Positions 1 through 11,965 of a stretch of 64,000 bases of DNA are shown here, piece by piece. The position numbers were made by a program, and so were the translations under genes. The notes below the pieces were generated by a model that was given only the letters and a program-made list of their open reading frames with translations, searched no databases and had not been told where the DNA came from. Each line of letters begins with the position of its first letter. The first letter of the stretch is position 1. Where the stretch lies: positions 83,461,278 through 83,525,277 of the forward strand of contig CM075855.1 in the NCBI GenBank assembly GCA_037975125.1, written 5' to 3'. The stretch comes from Latrodectus hesperus (lineage: Eukaryota; Arthropoda; Arachnida; Araneae; Theridiidae).

Positions 1-204
1 ATCAATTACACATAAATTACTCCAAGACATTTTCAGTTTACTGAATTTTGAACTATATTTAAGGTGAGATGCAAATCTTTCATGTGTTTTCAAAATGTGT
101 GTTAAATGTGCATAATCATTGTATCCATCCTTAATAAACTGTGAATGCAAAAAACTGCTTTTTTGGAATTTGAATATACTATAATTTATAAATACTTTTT
201 CTCT
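1..204. other. Left flank, not duplicated
   Basis: AT-rich sequence without recognisable coding potential. It lies outside the duplicated block that begins near base 205; the corresponding position in the right copy is preceded by retrotransposon gag sequence instead. I see nothing else in it. Confidence 0.5.
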
Positions 205-610
205 ATTCGGTAATGTGTTATAATAGAACGATTCTGAAAACATTATGTCCGAATCATCACCCTAAAAATGTTTGGTTATCAAGCTGGGAGAGCTATAGTT
301 TCAATTAAATAACTTCTAATTTTTATAGAAATTAGAGGTAACCGTCAAAAACGAAAACAAAAGTAAAATAAATAAAAATAGAAATAACATTTCATTTCAT
401 TGCTTAAAAAGTATAGAGCATGCAAAATCAAAAGCTTATAATTACCAACTTTTATTTTAATAACATTAAATTAAAAAAAACCACAAGTACTGTAAACTTT
501 AGCACCCATTTGGCCCAGGCGCCATCTGAAGGCTATGCCGTAAGATTTTCACCCTTCTATAAAGCATTGTCTTCCGGGAGGACTTTTCTAAAGATAGTGA
601 ACTATACTCG

Positions 611-815
611 TATGCCACAAGGATGGTAGACGGAAATGAGTCAAAACCACACATCGAGAGATTTATATCTCATATATCTCGTTAAATGTCTCGTATATCT
701 CGTTAAATGTCTCGTATATCACGTTATATATGTGTCACAAGGATGGTAGATGGAAATGAGTCAAAGCAACACATCGGGAGATTTATATGTTATATATCAC
801 GTTATATATCTCATA
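611..815 (+). repeat. 120-bp tandem duplication in left copy only
   Basis: The phrase CACAAGGATGGTAGA followed by GGAAATGAGTCAAA occurs at about 616 and again 120 bases later at about 736. The right copy has it once, near 39,299. The spacer is itself built of short ATATCTCGTTAAATGTCTCGT-like repeats. This is either a local duplication after the segmental copy was made or a collapse in the right copy. Confidence 0.8.
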
Positions 816-1344
816 TTTTTCAAGAGTGATTAAGTTTGATATCTTATTTTTCTTGCGTGAAGAGCACAAAAGTACGAAGAATCTTCAAATTCATAAGATT
901 TATAAGGATTTAGATATGAATTTTGAAAACATGCCATGATATGATTAATAACACTTCAAAGCTAAAAAAGATAAAGGAATTGAAAAATTATTGAGATTTA
1001 ATTTTCAATGGTTTATGTACAAATTTTCAAATACAAATCTAAAAAATTAATTTTTGTAAAATACTAATAAAAATGTAAAAGTAAAGGATATGAAATGAAT
1101 TATTAAATCATAGGTTTTCCTTTCTTATAAATTCGTATTTCTTAATATAACTCTAAAAAAACTCCTTTTGAAATAATGTCCTAAACTATCGATAGGGTCC
1201 TTTTCAAGTAATTAAAATTTTATAAGGATCGATTCTAAATATCACATTTAAATGAGTAGTTTTTGAAAGATGCTTTACAATATAATGCATTGCTAAATTG
1301 TTTAAAAAATGCTTAAAAAATTCCTAATTATCTTACGTAGCGTC

Positions 1345-1560
1345 AATGCGTCGACATTAGTCATCCATTTACCAGAATGATGCTTAATATTACAATTAAA
1401 TTTTTGAAGCAAAAAAGCTCAGCGAAGAACACGAATTGACAAGATTCTTTTTTACTTAGTCTATTCTAATGCGAAATAATCAGTGGCAATTTTAAATGGA
1501 ACTCCTTATATGTAAGCACGTTTTAATGCTTCAATAAAAAAATAAGAGCTTTTTAAGGAA
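1345..1560 (-). pseudogene. Ty3/gypsy-like RNase H tail relic (left copy)
   Basis: Read on the minus strand with stops, the segment gives the end of an LTR-retrotransposon RNase H domain: a VPFKIATDYFALE-like stretch (around 1,450-1,510), then SIRVLR, AFLLQKFNCNIKHHSGK and TNVDAL just above base 1,345. These match the family pattern of a TDxxAL motif, an R-x-x-RW segment, a hydrophobic F-x-I-x-H-x-x-GK segment and the closing VDALSR. The left copy stops exactly at VDAL; the right copy continues into integrase. Stops and frameshifts make it dead. Confidence 0.7.
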
Positions 1561-1729
1561 TTAGAATAATTCTTTCTGGTATATATTGTTTTTTTAGTAA
1601 TTTTAACAATAATGTTTGGAAGTTTATCAAAGTCTACTTTTGCAATAGCTTGAGCATAGGATTTATTTATGACAACTCTAGAATCATATCATTTTTAGGT
1701 TGTTGGATTTAATGTGGTTTTCTCTGTTC

Positions 1730-2085
1730 AATTTTGGGAAAAGATTGTTTTAGTACATTGCCTATAGATAGCTGTATATTTACTTTGACAGTTTGCACAT
1801 TTTGTAGCGCTTTATTTTGATAGTTGAAATTCATACAAGAAATATGAACCTACACATTTAGGTTATGATAGCAGAATGTCTGTGAGTGAAAGAAACTTTG
1901 ACAACGGGAACATCAGGTACACCCTTTTCTATTAAAGTAAGTTTCAACCTCTATGCGTAGGTTTAAGAAATATTCTTCTTTGCAAATTTAAGTTGATTTT
2001 TGTAATATTGTATAACATTATCATAAACATAGGAATTTTAATAATTTGGCCTTCTCTTCTTCCTCTTAATTGGACAGTTTAAATG
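1730..2085 (-). pseudogene. Jockey-like non-LTR retrotransposon ORF1 relic
   Basis: On the minus strand, CSRCQSFFHSQTFC (1,871-1,912) is a CX2CX4HX4C zinc knuckle. About 65 bases further along that strand, after a frameshift, KCANCQSKYTAIYRQC (1,755-1,803) resembles the C-terminal Cys/His knuckle of Jockey-type ORF1 (gag-like) proteins that carry a Pre-C2HC region. Upstream sequence has the YNI-x-x-I-x-L and KPTHRG-like elements that commonly precede the knuckles. There are several stops and frameshifts. No ORF2 (endonuclease/RT) was seen nearby, so this is a fragment. Confidence 0.65.
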
Positions 2086-2122
2086 GGATTGTATTGCTTT
2101 TCAATAAGTTCAGCATGTTAAT

Positions 2123-2987
2123 CATGGGTTCCCAAACTTTTTTTTCTCGTGGACCACTTTCAAAGTTTTACTTTTTTCCGTAGACCCCCTGCTGCTTCAT
2201 TTCTACTATATTTTCAAAACTCCTATGAAATATCACAATAAAATGGAGGTGTTAAGAAGAAAAAAAGTAGCACATTTTCTTGTGTCCTATTTATTAAAAT
2301 AATACCTGGGGTTATACAAAATTATAAGCATTTATTACAAATAATCAACAATTGACAAAAAATCGACAATGAACTCTGAAATGTTAATCAACAATAAAAA
2401 ATAGTCATACTTTTAATGAGACGGATGTACTTGATGAATTGGCAGCAAATTATCAATATTTGGCTTCAGTTTTGTTAGAAATAATCTCGAATCTCCCCGT
2501 TCTGTGATATTCAATCTGCTCCTTTTTTTGTTAACAGGTTGGTAACTGCACTAAAATTTATTTCGACAAGATATGACGAGGGAAACGCTATCAAAAATTT
2601 TCTCGCAATTTCCCGCAGCCCAGGATATTTTTCGGTGATTTCTGCCAGCAGCCAAAATGTTTGATAGCCTTTTTTAAATTTCACCTTCAGTTCCTCGTTG
2701 GTGTTGAGCACAAGTAGCTTCCCTAGAAATACCACATTCGCCTCTTCCTTTTCATCAAATGAGGTTATGATCCATGGTGGAGTTTCCATCGTCAGAATAT
2801 CTTCAAATCTACTTTTGAAGTCATCATGCAGGGTATTTAAATGTTGAGCGTACGTCTTAATATTCTCATTGAGACATTCTACCTGTGACAAGTGTGGAAA
2901 CTGGGAGAATTCGCGCCGATTAATATTTTGCTTCAATAATTTCAATTTGCCAAGTACTATTATGAAATTGTTTTATTCTTCCACAAA
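2123..2987 (-). pseudogene. hAT transposase C-terminal relic with terminal inverted repeat (left copy)
   Basis: A 144-codon open stretch (2,945 down to 2,511) encodes part of a hAT transposase of the ZBED5/SCAND3/FAM200 type. It has a FSQFPHLS motif near the start, then a KVKFKKGYQTFW-like segment, and ends with the dimerisation signature FPSSYLVEINFSAVTNLLTKK. In autonomous relatives the glycine/arginine-containing VERGFSAV replaces VEINFSAV. The first codon is TTG, and an in-frame stop lies just upstream with further transposase-like codons beyond it, so this is not a true start. Downstream, CATGGGTTCCCAAACTTTTT at about 2,123 followed by GTGGACCAC is a typical hAT end. The 5' half is missing; the break near 2,987 coincides with where an older paralog (19,475) loses similarity. 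Confidence 0.8.
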
Positions 2988-3431
2988 CAAATGTATTTTA
3001 AAATGTAGTTTTGAAATGGAAAAAGTATGTTTAGTTAAAATTTTTTCCTCAGAAAAATAAGAATAAGAATTGTTTATTATCATGAATTTTATTTTAAATG
3101 ATTTTTTTTAATTATTCTTACTAACATAATTTTTTAATTCTACTTTATGAAGAATAGTTAATGTAGTGAAAAATAATTTTAATATATCTAAGTTATATTT
3201 CTATTTTATAAAATTTAATTTTTAAGCTCTTTTTGTATCTATTCCTACATGTTCGTAAAAATGAATGTCTGTTGTATGTATGTTAGATATGAGTAACAAG
3301 ATTTATATATTATTAATTAACTTAATTTATGATTGTAAAACATATTAATTTAAAGAAAACGACAAATTTGAACAGAAGCTCATGAGTTTTCAAGTATTTG
3401 TTGCCTTATTTGCACTGTGTAAGCCTCAGAT

Positions 3432-3835
3432 GAGAGTTAATGATATGGGGGATGTTCTTCTGGCATGACAATGGTGTGACCCAATGGTTCTCGAAGGTAA
3501 ACTAATAACCATGAGATATTTATACTAAATCAGGAAACGTTAAAAGCATCTTGCAATGTTGAATTTTTACTCTGATGGATAATTCATGTGAATAGTACAG
3601 TTATAAATCCTGTTAAAATGTTCGAATGTGGTCACTAAATATCAACCTGACTTCAAACACTTTCCCTGGCCACCTCGGAGCCCGGATCTTATTCCCTTAA
3701 AAATGTATGGGATTCGGTGGAGAGACGCATCTGGCAACACTCTCCACTTTCAGCTAATAACTCTCTTAAAAATGTATGGTGGAAAGACGCATCAGGCAAC
3801 ACTTTCCTCTTCCAGCTAATAATTTATAAGATCTG
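3432..3835 (+). pseudogene. Tc1/mariner-like transposase catalytic-domain relic
   Basis: In the plus direction and across frameshifts there is LMIWGMFFWHDNGVT, then MVLEGKLITMRYLY, then FYSDG, and finally HFPWPPRSPDLIPLKMYG. This is the order of the Tc1 DDE domain: VWGxF segment, Y-L-x-x-IL region, the D-N region (decayed) and WPPxSPDLNPIExxW before the last acidic residue. Stops are frequent, so it is non-functional. The most intact piece is 63 codons at 3,628-3,816. Related relics occur at 11.7, 13.15, 26.7, 27.4 and 33.2 kb. Confidence 0.75.
3696..3834 (+). repeat. 69-bp tandem duplication inside the Tc1 relic
   Basis: CTTAAAAATGTATGG occurs at 3,696 and 3,765 and is followed both times by GGAAAGACGCATC-like and GGCAACACT-x-TCC text ending in CAGCTAATAA. 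All three recent copies (left, 45.43-45.57 kb, inverted 54.48-54.62 kb) have both units, while the older paralog at 33,478 has one. The duplication therefore predates the recent copying and postdates the older split. Confidence 0.8.
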
Positions 3836-4498
3836 AAAAGCTGTTTAGCCAATGTATTTTATTTGCTGAACTTAAACATACTCTGGAGATATGTGGAGAC
3901 TTAATGTACAAATGATAATGAAGTGTTATTCGTGCGAAATATGGGTCTAACAAAAGATGCACCATGTGTTTATAATTCATTGACTACATGTTTAGATACA
4001 TTTTTGACAAAACTTTATGTCTACATACATATTTTGTATAATGTAAAGTCTTGTACGTAGATTCTAACGAAATACCGGCAATTTTTTACACTGCGAATCA
4101 GTATGCGAACTTTAAAAATTATTTTTGTAATCAAACATCGAGCAGATGCAGCGTCTTAGCAAGTGCTCCCTAAAAGCAGGTAATTAACATATTTTACTTA
4201 CGGCTATACGAAATTTTGTGTATATATTTAATGTAAATTTATTAAAGAAAACTGGTAATAAAGGTTTCACCTTTATTCTTTGTTTTGAGTAAATGATTTT
4301 AAGACACATTTTGGAAGTGTTTTATATTTGTTTTTATTAAACATAATGCAACATTATATTAAATTTATTACATACTTTTAAAACATCATCGATGTCATAA
4401 TTCTTATTAGCAATTAATAAATGAAACGCTTTTTTTACGAACCTCTATTTTAAGAACAGTCGCACATTACGAATTATTGACTGGTTCCCAACAAGATC

Positions 4499-4941
4499 CC
4501 TTAGGCCAGGGATGGGCAAAGTACGGCCCGCGGGCCAATTCCGACCCTCCGGAAAGTCTTATCCGATCCGCGGATAGAATTTTAATTTGTCTCTCGATTC
4601 AACGGAAATTAAACAAAAAAATATATAATTTATATATTGTATATCCATCTTACTTTTCTATTTTGTTTAATGTTATTTTTTTTTCTTTCTTTTTTTCAAC
4701 ACGCGGACTGATGATTTTTTTAATTTCTCTATTTTTTGTTCTACAAAACATAAATCGACAAAAATAGCAAGCACAGACATTGTAATCGTTAAAGTGTTAA
4801 AATCGGAAATCTCCTTAAACATAATTAAACTTTAAAACTTGTATATGGTTTTTTAAAATTTTAGAGAATTTATCTTGGCCCGCCACAACCTTTTTTTTTG
4901 TGCCCGCGACCGAAAAAGTTTGCCCATCTCCTGCCTTAGGC
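4499..4941 (+). mobile_element. Non-autonomous hAT element (MITE) with perfect 8-bp TSD, internally deleted
   Basis: The element spans 4,507-4,933. It begins CAGGGATGGGCAAA and ends TTTGCCCATCTCCTG, imperfect inverted repeats starting CAG as in the hAT superfamily. It is flanked on both sides by CCTTAGGC (4,499-4,506 and 4,934-4,941), a perfect 8-bp target-site duplication, the hAT size. Subterminal CCGCGGGCC and GCCCGCC blocks are also typical. It carries no transposase; open frames across it are accidental. The inverted copy at 53.1-53.8 kb has the same TSD but is 743 bp long, so this one lost about 316 bp at 4,810/4,811. A diverged paralog near 18,820-18,845 shows the uninterrupted site. 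Confidence 0.93.
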
Positions 4942-7344
4942 GCAATGATACTAGTAATTTCGATTTTCGAACGAAATATCGAAAAACTCTCTTTTTTAAG
5001 CTCGTTTTTATTGATTTTTTGGTCGCAGTTATCTTTTATCATTTGATGCTTTACTTAATATTTGTTCGGGTTGAAAAATTTGGTTCTATTCCCTTATTGA
5101 AGAATTTTTGAATTATGAGATTACTAATGTTCACCATTAACTATAAATTAATCAATGTAAAGGATAAAAGTCAATTTTGATTTTAATGTAGTTAAGAATG
5201 CTTAAAATCGAAATTAAACAAGACTATATTTTATAAATTCTAGTGTGTATTATATCATAGAATAAATTTTTAGCTATTAATAGAAGCCATCCTCAAATAT
5301 CATTCACCCCAGATTATTTTAAGTAATCTTAGTAGAATTTCTGCTGCCTAACCTAATTTCTGACTTTGCATGCATTAAGATGTAATCAATGGCTCCAAAA
5401 CATTGTATGATAATTTTGAACTTTTATTATGTCTTTTAATTATTTTATGAATTTGACATTCTAGGTGATATATAGTGTAAGTATGTTTCAAATGATTGTT
5501 GCAAAGAATCTATGTCTAAATCATTTTGCCTTGCATACGTTATTAAGTATATCACTGTAAGTGAATGATAAAAAAATTAACTGTCGACATGAGAAGCCAA
5601 ATCAGATATCGAAACAAAAAAGGGCTGTTATCCGTGCAAAAGAATGGTGAATAAAATATTAGTCTTTGATTTATAATTCATTTTTTGTTTAATTTAGTTT
5701 AATATTTACCTTTTTGTATACAATATCGATACTAGATAAACGAAATATTAACATAAAGTATAGATTTTAAGTATATGCGGAATCAGTGTGTTAAATTACT
5801 ATACAGTATTTTGAAAACACGCAAAAACGTTAATTATCAAGATCAATAACAAATTATGTAAGAACGGCAATGGTGTATCAGCATCTTGACTACTACTGCA
5901 CACTTCAATATTCAATTCCATATTCACTTCAACAACATATTAGTTCTTTAGACATTAAATCTCGTTAATTTAAAATTTACATTTCACATTATGAAAAGAA
6001 TGGAAGATAATAATTTCCTGCGAAATATATAATTGATGGTAAGGATTTATCCTTTCAGATGCTATGTAAGTTATGTCTTTTAATTAATGCGGGGTGGTTA
6101 CAGTTTATTTGAAATTTATTTTGTCGAAATATTTTAAATGATTACAAAATACCAATTTTATTTTGCGTAGAATGGACTGAATCAGAAATACTTTTATTTA
6201 GAAAATGCAAAAAATAATCTAATGGTCAAAATAACTTTAGACTGACATAATTACAGTGGTTGACGAAATTCAGAATCTTAGTAATTACTGAATTTATAAT
6301 GAGATTTACGCTAACTGGAATTGAAAATCCTGAATGTAATCCGAATTGAAAAATAATTTAAAATAATACTAACCTTATTAAAAATCCTTATTTTTAAGTA
6401 AAAAGTTGTTCTAATTTGTTTGTATTTACAGTTAAAAAAATCAGAAAAACTTTTTGGTTCTAAAAAACTTAAATTTGAAAAAAAGGAACTTAAAAAATTG
6501 GAATGACAACTCTAATTTCTTCCACATTTAAGAAGATTTGTGGATTATCTTTGAACTGTATATGTATCACGTACAAAAAATTTAATCAAGACAAGTAATA
6601 CAATACTTTTTTATTCCATTTCTATGTTAAATATTTTAGAAGTAAATTAATGTAGGCACATTCTAATACTTATCTAATGCAAATAGATTTATTTGCATAT
6701 CCTTGCTACTCAGTTATTTAGAAAATTGTCTCAAGCTATTGCTTGGATAAATATTGCAAGAATAGAACTACAGTGAAATAGATTCCTGCATTTAGTTTAC
6801 TCTACTTATTAAACTGAAATAATTTATAACAGTTTTGCTTATTTTCATTTATTATTTATTAGTAACATTTTAAAAAAAATTAATAATTTTATTGCATTAG
6901 TTTCTTGTTTTCTGCATTAATTTCCAGTTTCACTTCCTAATCTGTAAATACAACTATCGTCTCATAATTTTGAACCTTTACATTCCTTAATTGGCGCTAC
7001 CTTCATACCTTACTGTACTTGAATGCCACACGAGTCACAATGCATTTATAATTGAACACCGCACAAGTGGTAGAATAAAGAGCTATACAATTATTTAAGG
7101 CACTTAAATCCTGCTTGTGAAGAAATTTCTATTGAAATTGGTGTTGAAGCATTAATTTCCGGAAACGAAATATGATTTCTTATTTCCCTTTCGTGAAAGC
7201 TCTGGAGATGAAGTTGAAAATCTCTTTTAAATGCTCAGTTTTTTAACGTGAATATAATTCAATTTTTGTAAAAGTATATTTGGAGTTCAAATTGCATGCT
7301 CAATTTTTATACCGTGAGAATTACAGGCTGCTTAACCTACCAGT
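4942..7344. other. Anonymous AT-rich DNA, multi-copy
   Basis: No coding signature was found. The stretch recurs inverted and nearly identical at 50.69-53.08 kb. Diverged relatives exist too: 4,942-5,300 resembles 18,845-19,200, and 6,050-7,340 resembles 20,995-22,320 and 29,850-31,130. The phrase TTAATTAATGCGGGGTG is an easy landmark at 6,079, 21,038, 62,199 and, slightly changed, 29,868. An unidentified ancient repeat or the intron of a duplicated gene are both possible. Confidence 0.5.
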
Positions 7345-7354
7345 ACCTTCTGAT

Positions 7355-7510
7355 GGTAGAAAGCCTGACTACCACGTGACCAAATGACTGTGACGTTGCA
7401 TCAGGAGGCTGACGCTTTCTTCTAGGTGAAGCTTTAACAGAGTCTGTTGTTACTATATTGCTTACCATTTAACTATAATTCGTTTTCGAGATATATTTCA
7501 AAATATTTTA
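7355..7510 (+). repeat. Inverted-repeat arm, left
   Basis: Bases 7,355-7,510 are the reverse complement of 15,300-15,457 at moderate identity; both contain GACTACCACGTGACC-like and GACGCTTTCTTCTA-like blocks. The arms point towards each other about 7.8 kb apart. The diverged paralogs at 22.3 and 31.1 kb lack this block, so it was inserted or copied here. The inversion junction of the right mosaic falls inside this arm (see 50,520-50,700). Confidence 0.85.
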
Positions 7511-9228
7511 CCAGAATTTTGGAAATACAATACTTGAGTGATTAAAAAAATTCGAAATGTACAGCTTTTTATATCGTGGTTTCGAATGCAATAGAAATCA
7601 TTAAAAAACATTATATGAAAATTAAATTGAACATTATAGTCATTGATTTAGATGATTTATAACATTTTGAAATTTCCATTAGCTTAGCTGTAATATTGAT
7701 GTCATTTACATGATATTTATTTAATGTGTCTATTTTGATTTAAAATGACTGGATATGAATTTCCATTAACTGATAATATGGCTATAGCACCTAGATAAAA
7801 AATACTTTTACGTTTACTTACTGAATTTTTCTTCGGGACATAATTTTAAATGGCTCAATCGAAAGAAATAAAATTTCAATAAGGATGTTGGTCTTCGGCT
7901 GAGAGTTGTATTCGATTTCGAAAGTTTTTTTTGCAGCCCGCGTTTATGATTAATTTAAGCCGTAATATGCGCGCTACCCGTAGAATTGTTTATTCCTGGG
8001 TCTAATTTAAACAATGTGATGCACTTCTCGGGAATTTTTCTCGATGTAAGAGCGGAAATTTGCGATTATTTCAGCATATAAAATTTTCTATTATTTGCAA
8101 TGGATTAGAGTAGAGGGAATATTTTTAAGGCATTTCATTTTTTCTTTTTTCTAGATTTTCTCATAACCACACGCTTTTATTCGTCAGGATTGGTAATACA
8201 TGGAACGCGAAAGAAAATTCAAATGACAATTTTTTAAACGTCATAAGTAGAAAATTATTGTAAGCACAGTGCCCTTTTCTTAATTCGTAAATTTCCACAG
8301 CGTAATTTTTGCAAGGAAAGAGTAAGGGAATAATGTTGTAAAATGTTTTGTAAGAAAATAAATATAATTATTATTTCTATTTTGAATTTTTTATTTTTAT
8401 CTAGAGAAGCATGTGTATTTACTCTTGGCACTATACGTATTAATAAGAAATAGATGGAAAAACAATGAAAACATTCTAAATCACAATTTTCGTTACTAGA
8501 AAGGACTTTCAAGCATTATACTTTTTTCCCCAGATTTGTAAATTCCCACTGATTAATTTTTATAAGAAAAGTTTAAGGAAATAATGATGTAAGTTATTCT
8601 CTAAGAAAATAATGATATTTACTATATTTCTTTATTTAGGAAAATCTTTATTTTTATGGAGAGAATCCTGTGTAATTATTCTTGAACACCAAAGAATAGA
8701 ATCCAAATTACTGTATTTAACTATGTAATTAGAAAGAACTTTCAAACATATTTCCCCTTTTTCAATTTCTTTTACTCTGGTCGGTAAGTCAGATTTCATT
8801 TTGTGTTACAAAACAATGATTTGAAACTTTGATATGGTAATTTGTACACTTTAATGTGTGAAACTCTACGAATTGATGTCTTCACATTGGAATAGAAATA
8901 TCAATCGTATATAATTTTCTTATATATTTATGTTTAATTATTTCGATATTTGCAATAGAAAAATAACTATTATAAATTCTGGTTTTGTTTTCATCCCGTT
9001 AACTTACAATTTACGTTTTGTTTTCTTAAATAGATTAGAATTTAAAATATGCGAAACTTTCTGTAATAAAATGGGACATTTCATTATTCATGATGAAGAC
9101 GAAACTTCATCAGAGAATATTTTTATTTCTTAGAATTTTTTTTCTGTAGGCCCACTAGGAAAATGATCTAATGTAAGTGTAATTGCTTCCATAGAAAAAA
9201 ACATTACCAAAGAGGAGGAATCCTTAAA

Positions 9229-9230
<2 letters not shown>
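7511..9230. other. Anonymous AT-rich DNA with an older paralog
   Basis: No gene recognised. From 7,511 onward the sequence resembles 22,640-24,360 (landmark GGTCTTCGGCTGAGAG at 7,890 versus GGTCTTCGGCTAATT at 23,026). Both contain two internally similar sub-blocks near 8,260-8,510 and 8,510-8,770, sharing TAGAAAGGACTTTCAA/TAGAAAGAACTTTCAA phrases. This suggests a small internal tandem duplication of about 250 bp before the larger copying. Confidence 0.45.
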
Positions 9231-9412
<182 letters not shown>

Positions 9413-9869
9413 TATATGTTTTCCTTAGGTAATATCTAAATTTAGTAAATATCAAAAAATGAGATGTCGACCATGAATTCATTAAACCAAAAGTAAACTA
9501 ATTTAAATACGAATGCTTCGAAATAACATATTTTGCAATCTAATTATCACATTTCGTTATCTGTTTATATAACAGCACGATGAGACCCAATTCTTTCATC
9601 TAAATAATGAAATGAGACTCATCTAAATTTATAAAAATTTGTTACTCATACATATGCTTGCTAGACATTTAGATTTTCAGACAAAACCCTGTGTACTGGC
9701 CATTGTACTTCATATCCAAGTAAAAATTAAATTTCTTTTTATAAATGATATAAAAAGTCTAAAAGAATAATCAAATGTTATTTAAGATTATTTTGTCCCC
9801 TATTTCTTTACTGTAGGACAAATTTCAGAAAATCAATTAACATGTACTATATCTAGACTAGCAAATCTC

Positions 9870-10090
9870 CACGCAACCAGATATGTCTAATAGATGTCCA
9901 CGGAAAATCCACCATATCCCGTAAACATCATGGTAGAGATGTCTATTGAACGTCCATGAAAGACGGTTTAGTGGATGTTTTCCAGGTGACCATTATGGAC
10001 GTCCAATAAATGTCCATTACATATCAATTTATGGATGTTAATTCTGGATTTGTGTGCATCCAAAATGGACGTCTATTGGTTGTTAGTCTT
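9870..10090. repeat. Palindrome-rich GGACGTCC / ATTGGAC cluster
   Basis: The stretch contains several copies, in both orientations, of a motif built around TGGACGTC and CAATAGATGTCC (for example near 9,888, 9,940, 10,000 and 10,065), so it can fold on itself. Related shorter versions lie at 24,840-24,930 and 57,485-57,625. This architecture is seen in subterminal repeats of some MITEs, but I could not define clean ends or a target-site duplication. Confidence 0.6.
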
Positions 10091-11739
10091 TGAACCGCTG
10101 ATGGCTATATACAAGTAAATGAGAAACATACACTTATTGTGGAGGTAACCTGGATATTTATCTAAATTTAGTACGTAAAATAGTATGATATATATTATAT
10201 GTAAAATTCCTTTAGGTTTCGTTTATAATTCCAATCAACATTTACTTTTTTCACATAAATTAAGTTATTAATGCATATGAAGTGAAGTTACAAACTTCTT
10301 ACAAAAAATCTTACAAACTTCGAATAATTTAACGCCTTAGAATTCGTGGTTAATGTTTGCAAGTATCTTTTCTTAAAATGTATCTAAGTACATTTTTATT
10401 TGATGATATGATGATTTCCTTTTAAATTCCTAGCCAAGAATGCAGAAGAAATTTAGATGTTGATGTGAAAATGCTTTTTTTTTAATAATAACTGAGATAT
10501 TGTTATCACATTTTGAATGAAGAATGAGTGATTTGTGATATTCTTTATTTGCAACATAAATTTTTCATAGATCAAAGAAACAACTTTAAAATCCTTTATT
10601 AGATTAAAACCATAAATTTTATTGATTGAGTTGGTTGAAGGTTAAGAATATACATAGAAGATATCACGTTTTATAAAATAATGAATTTCTTGATATAGTA
10701 ATGAAAGTTCCATAGAAAATTACTTGCGAAAGATATTTTATTATCCCAATTATTGCTGTTGCATATTATATTATCATTATTTATTTGTTTATTGGGAAAA
10801 ATTTGATTCTTTGAATATATTTTTTTATTTATCGTTGATATGTGCTATTACATTAGATCTTAAAAGCTTATAAAGTTAAATTGAACTAAACTGTGTTAAT
10901 ATATTATTAAAATTTATTAAACTTAAGTTAGCAAGCAAATGTGATTTGTTTTTTTAATGTGTAACAAAAACATAAAAAATCCAGTGTTTTAAAATATATA
11001 AAATAATAGCAAAATGAAATTTAAATTTATTTCGTTCTACATAAATAAATACTTATTCTGTTTGTTTACTGAATTTTTGTTCAGGGTTAAATTGAAATGT
11101 TGTTTGGAATGGAATGAAACTGATATTAGAATGCCAGTCTCTAACTAGCTTAAAATAACAACTAGGCATCATTTTGTAACTCTAATTAAAGTGTTTGTAA
11201 TTAATTTAAAACAATTAACACTAAATTGAACTCAGTAAATTTTATCTTCAAATAATTCAACAAAGAAATATAATATTCTGTTCCAGAAAGCTTTTCACTT
11301 TTAGTAAACGTATAAGAGGGTTTTTTCTTTTTTTTAAATTGTTATTTTGTATTACCTCTGGTTTTAGAGAAAAGTATTTATGGTTACTGATCCTCCGCTT
11401 TCATACATTCCAAGAGTGTAATTTAAAAAAAAAAATTTAATCACGTTTTTACAATTTTTCAAAAAATTATATGTTCACTTATTTTTCAACAAATGCCGTT
11501 TTGACATTATAAATGTGTCATCAATAAGGATTGTATGAGATAGATGTGAAGTGTTTCAATTTCAATATTTATCAAATATACAGTTTTGGAGCATTCAGAC
11601 TTTATTTGATTATTTAAATAAATTTATATATGGGATCTCTGGTAGTAGTATCCTGATGTGCAAGCAAAGAAATATTGTGTTTATGTTCCTCGAAAATAAA
11701 CAACAGAAATAAGGTATTTAGATGCACTGGCTGATCAAA
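10091..11739. other. Anonymous AT-rich DNA
   Basis: No coding signature. It resembles 24,960-26,610 at lower identity. Nearly identical copies are at 57.63-58.64 kb (up to 11,139) and 46.16-46.97 kb (from 10,931). The 10,931-11,139 portion is therefore present twice in the right mosaic. Confidence 0.45.
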
Positions 11740-11965
11740 GATGCAGTACTTTTAATATCATCGCGACGGATAATTCTTGAACAACAATGCAACTAGACAT
11801 AGTGCCAAAAGTGCTCATAATTGAATAGTTCAACAATTCTTCAAATATCTTCCCTAGCTACTTCAACAGCAAATCTTATTAATATCGAAAATGTACGGAA
11901 TATGGTGGAAAGACACATGTGGCAAGTTTCATTTATCAAATTTTCAAGATCCAAGAAGCTGCTTT
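11740..11965 (+). pseudogene. Tc1-like transposase relic 2
   Basis: Plus-strand reading gives NNNATRHSAKSAHN, stop, IVQQFFKYLP (about 11,788-11,862), followed after a frameshift by NLINIENVRNMVERHM (about 11,876-11,925). This matches the Tc1 pattern DNAxxHxAK, the hydrophobic approach to WPxxSPDLNP, then NPIENVWxxxxR. The text CAAGATCCAAGAAGCTGC downstream parallels the 3' side of the relic at 3.8 kb. It is broken by stops and frameshifts. Confidence 0.75.

Larger units (their letters stand above)
205..4423 (+). repeat. Segmental duplication block a, left copy
   Basis: Bases 205-1,343 are nearly identical to 38,885-39,905, and 1,341-4,423 to 43,081-46,159, in the same orientation. Bases 2,451-7,350 also recur inverted at 50,690-55,864, so 2,451-4,423 exists three times. 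Differences are scattered single bases and small indels, indicating recent copying. The left copy lacks about 3.2 kb that sits between the two halves on the right. Identity was judged by eye. Confidence 0.9.

Noticed and set aside
4477..4767. 96-codon open frame as a gene (also at 53,577-53,867)
   Set aside because: It starts outside and runs across the terminal repeat of the hAT MITE. Its sequence is the translation of the terminal repeat and low-complexity interior.
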